Origin: Methylomonas sp.
GTDB taxonomy: Bacteria > Pseudomonadota > Gammaproteobacteria > Methylococcales > Methylomonadaceae
Assembly (NCBI GenBank): GCA_028688235.1
Contig: JAQTYP010000002.1
Span: 1 to 32,162, forward strand
Direction: 5' to 3'
DNA length: 32,162 nucleotides
Positions 29,760 to 32,162 of this stretch are shown in pieces. Under the pieces are notes generated by a model. It searched no databases, was not told the origin of the DNA, and saw only the letters and a list, made by a program, of their open reading frames with translations. The translations under genes and the position numbers were made by a program. Positions within the stretch are counted from its first letter, which is position 1. Each line of letters begins with the position of its first letter.

Positions 29760-32162
29760 TGGGCGGGCTTATTCGTTTTGCACTGTCTCAGCGTTTGATG
29801 ATGTGTCTTTTGATACTTTTGTTGGTAGGCGGCGGCTATTATGCCTTCAAAAACATTCCTATAGACGCCTTCCCCGAAGTATCGCCGACTCAGGTCAAGA
29901 TCATCGTTAAAGCCAACGGCATGACGCCCGAGGAAGTCGAGGCCCGTATTACGGCGCCGATAGAAGTCGAACTCCTCGGCATTCCGCACCAAACCATGCT
30001 GCGCTCTTTAGCTAAATATGCCATTACCGATATCACGCTGGATTTCGACGAAGGCACCGATATTTACTGGGCCAGACAACAGGTAGCCGAACGCTTGAAC
30101 AGCATCTGGGGCAATTTGCCGGATGGCGTAGAAGGCGGTATCGCGCCTATGACTACGCCGTTGGGCGAGATGTTCATGTTCTCGGTGGAAGGCGACACCT
30201 TGAGTTTAATGGAACGCCGTAATTTGCTCGATTGGGTCATACGTCCGGCATTGCGCACCGTGCCGGGCGTAGCCGACGTCAACGCTTTGGGCGGTTTAGT
30301 GCGCAGTTTCGAAGTCATTCCCGACAACATTCGCTTGGCGGCTAGAAACATCGCGATCGATCAATTGATCGCCGCCTTGAAAAATAATAACCGTAACGAC
30401 GGCGCCGGACGCCTGACCGAAGGGGAAGAAGCGCTAATCGTTAGAGCCGAAGGCCGAATCAAGAACGAGCAAGACGTCAAAGACATCGTCATCAGCCAAC
30501 AGAACGGTTTACCCATTCGCGTGCAAGACGTCGCCGAAGTCAAAATCGGCGCATTGACTCGTTATGGCGCGGTCAGCAAGGACGGCAACGGCGAAGCGGT
30601 GACCGGGGTTATTTTGAGCTTGCGAGGGGCCAACGCAAGGCAGACGGTCGAGAACATAGAGGCCAAGTTGGCCGAAATCAGTAAGACTTTGCCGCAAGGC
30701 ATATCGATCGAGGTCTTCTATAACCGAGGGATTTTGGTCGGCAAGGCGGTTCATACCGTCAGCAAGGCCCTGTTCGAGGCCATTGTCCTGGTCGTGATTT
30801 TGTTGATTCTGTTTTTGGGCGACTTGCGTGCTGCGTTGACGGTTGCATTGGCTTTGCCTATGGCGGCGCTGATCACGTTTATTTCGATGTACGCCTTCGG
30901 CATGTCCGCCAATTTGATGAGTCTGGGCGGCTTGGCGATTGCGATCGGCATGCTGGTAGACGGTGCGGTGGTGGTCGTCGAAAATATCATCACCCAGTTG
31001 GCGGATCACCAAAAGGCCGAGCGCTTGCCGCGCTTGCACATGATTTACCGGGCTACCCGAGAAGTGGCGGTTCCCGTCACTTCCGGCATATTGATCATCG
31101 TCATCGTATTCTTACCGCTGTTGACGCTGCAAGGGCTGGAAGGAAAGTTGTTCGGGCCCGTGGCCTTGACCATCGTGTTTGCGTTGAGCGGATCGTTGAT
31201 CTTGTCGCTGAGCGTGATTCCGGTGTTAGCCTCTTTTTTGCTGACTAAGGTTTCTCACGAAGAACCTTGGTTGCCCCGTAATTTACAGCGGATATACGAA
31301 CCGCTATTGATATGGTGTTTGGATAACACTAAAAAAATCTTCATCACCGCGGGGGCGCTATTGGTCGTGACGATGCTGGTATTCACGCAAATCGGCAGTA
31401 CGTTTATGCCGACCATGGACGAAGGCGACATCATCGTGCAGCTGGAAAAATTGCCGTCCATCACGTTGCAAGACTCGGTGGAACTGGACGGAAGGGTGCA
31501 AAAAAACATTCTGGAGCATATACCCGAAGTCGAAACGGTGGTATCCAGAGTCGGTACCGACGAGTTGGGGCTGGACCCTATGGGCTTGAACGAAACCGAT
31601 ACGTTTTTGGTATTGAAACCAAAAGAAGAGTGGCACGCGAACAGCAAGGAGGATGTGATTGAAGCCATCCGCAGCATTATGTCTCATACGCCCGGCATCG
31701 CCTTCGGGTTCACGCAGCCGATAGAAATGCGGGTGTCGGAGATGCTGACCGGCACCCGCGGCGACGTCGCAATCAAATTATTCGGGGCCGATCTGGATGT
31801 ATTGAACCACAAGGGGGAGGAAATCGAGTCCTTGCTCAGAACGATTTCCGGAGCCAGCGATGTTTTCATGCGTAAGAACGAAGGCATGCAATTTCTGCAG
31901 ATCAGTATAGATAGGCAAGCCTCCGGCCGCTTCGGTTTGGACGGCGATAGCATAGAAAACATGTTGCGGGCGCAGATCGAAGGTTTGCAATTGGGCATCG
32001 TTCAGGAAGGCATCAAGCGAACTCCGCTGCTGTTATGCGGTAACAGCAATACGGCCGATTTCGACAATTTGCAGATTACTTTACCCAGCGGCGGCCATGT
32101 GCCGATTACCGCCGTGGCAAAGATTCGACAAGTCGAAGGCGTCGTATCCATCGGCCGCGAGA
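29760..32162 (+). CDS. HME-family RND transporter (CzcA-like), truncated by the window end
   Basis: MGGLIRFALSQRLMMCLLILLLVGGGYYAFKNIPIDAFPEVSPTQVKI; GMLVDGAVVVVENI; FMPTMDEGDIIVQLEKLPS; GDVAIKLFGADL. TAATG junction with the adaptor gene; absent from the ORF track because no stop lies in the window. Confidence 0.95.

Overview
The window looks like chromosomal sequence from a gammaproteobacterium, probably methylotroph-like; this is inferred from gene content only. Most of it is ordinary housekeeping sequence: hybrid histidine kinase, thyA, a YaiL/DUF2058 gene, a Uma2 gene, bamD, rluD-pgeF, a ZIP transporter, mpl, apaG-apaH, an L,D-transpeptidase, phosphoglucomutase, a GNAT protein, a peroxiredoxin, an MFS transporter, a methyltransferase and a Tim44-domain protein. 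The right end is an HME-RND metal efflux operon (czcCBA-like); its czcA is open at the window edge and absent from the supplied ORF track. I did not find a convincing new multi-gene system. The items most worth a second look are: (1) a degraded second copy of thyA (3433-~3710) with an in-frame stop and an internal deletion, next to the intact thyA; (2) a chimeric relic ORF joining an SRAP/YedK-like peptide to a DedA C-terminus; (3) a repeated GCGACA-N3-TGTCGC palindrome in three intergenic copies, two of them flanking an EexN-like small gene; (4) a TorT-like periplasmic binding protein remnant translationally coupled to a TorS-like kinase, whose homology stops abruptly near base 62; (5) several REP/MITE-like inverted repeats and small ORFs missing from, or mis-started in, the ORF track. 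All family assignments are from sequence motifs read by eye; no database search was run.
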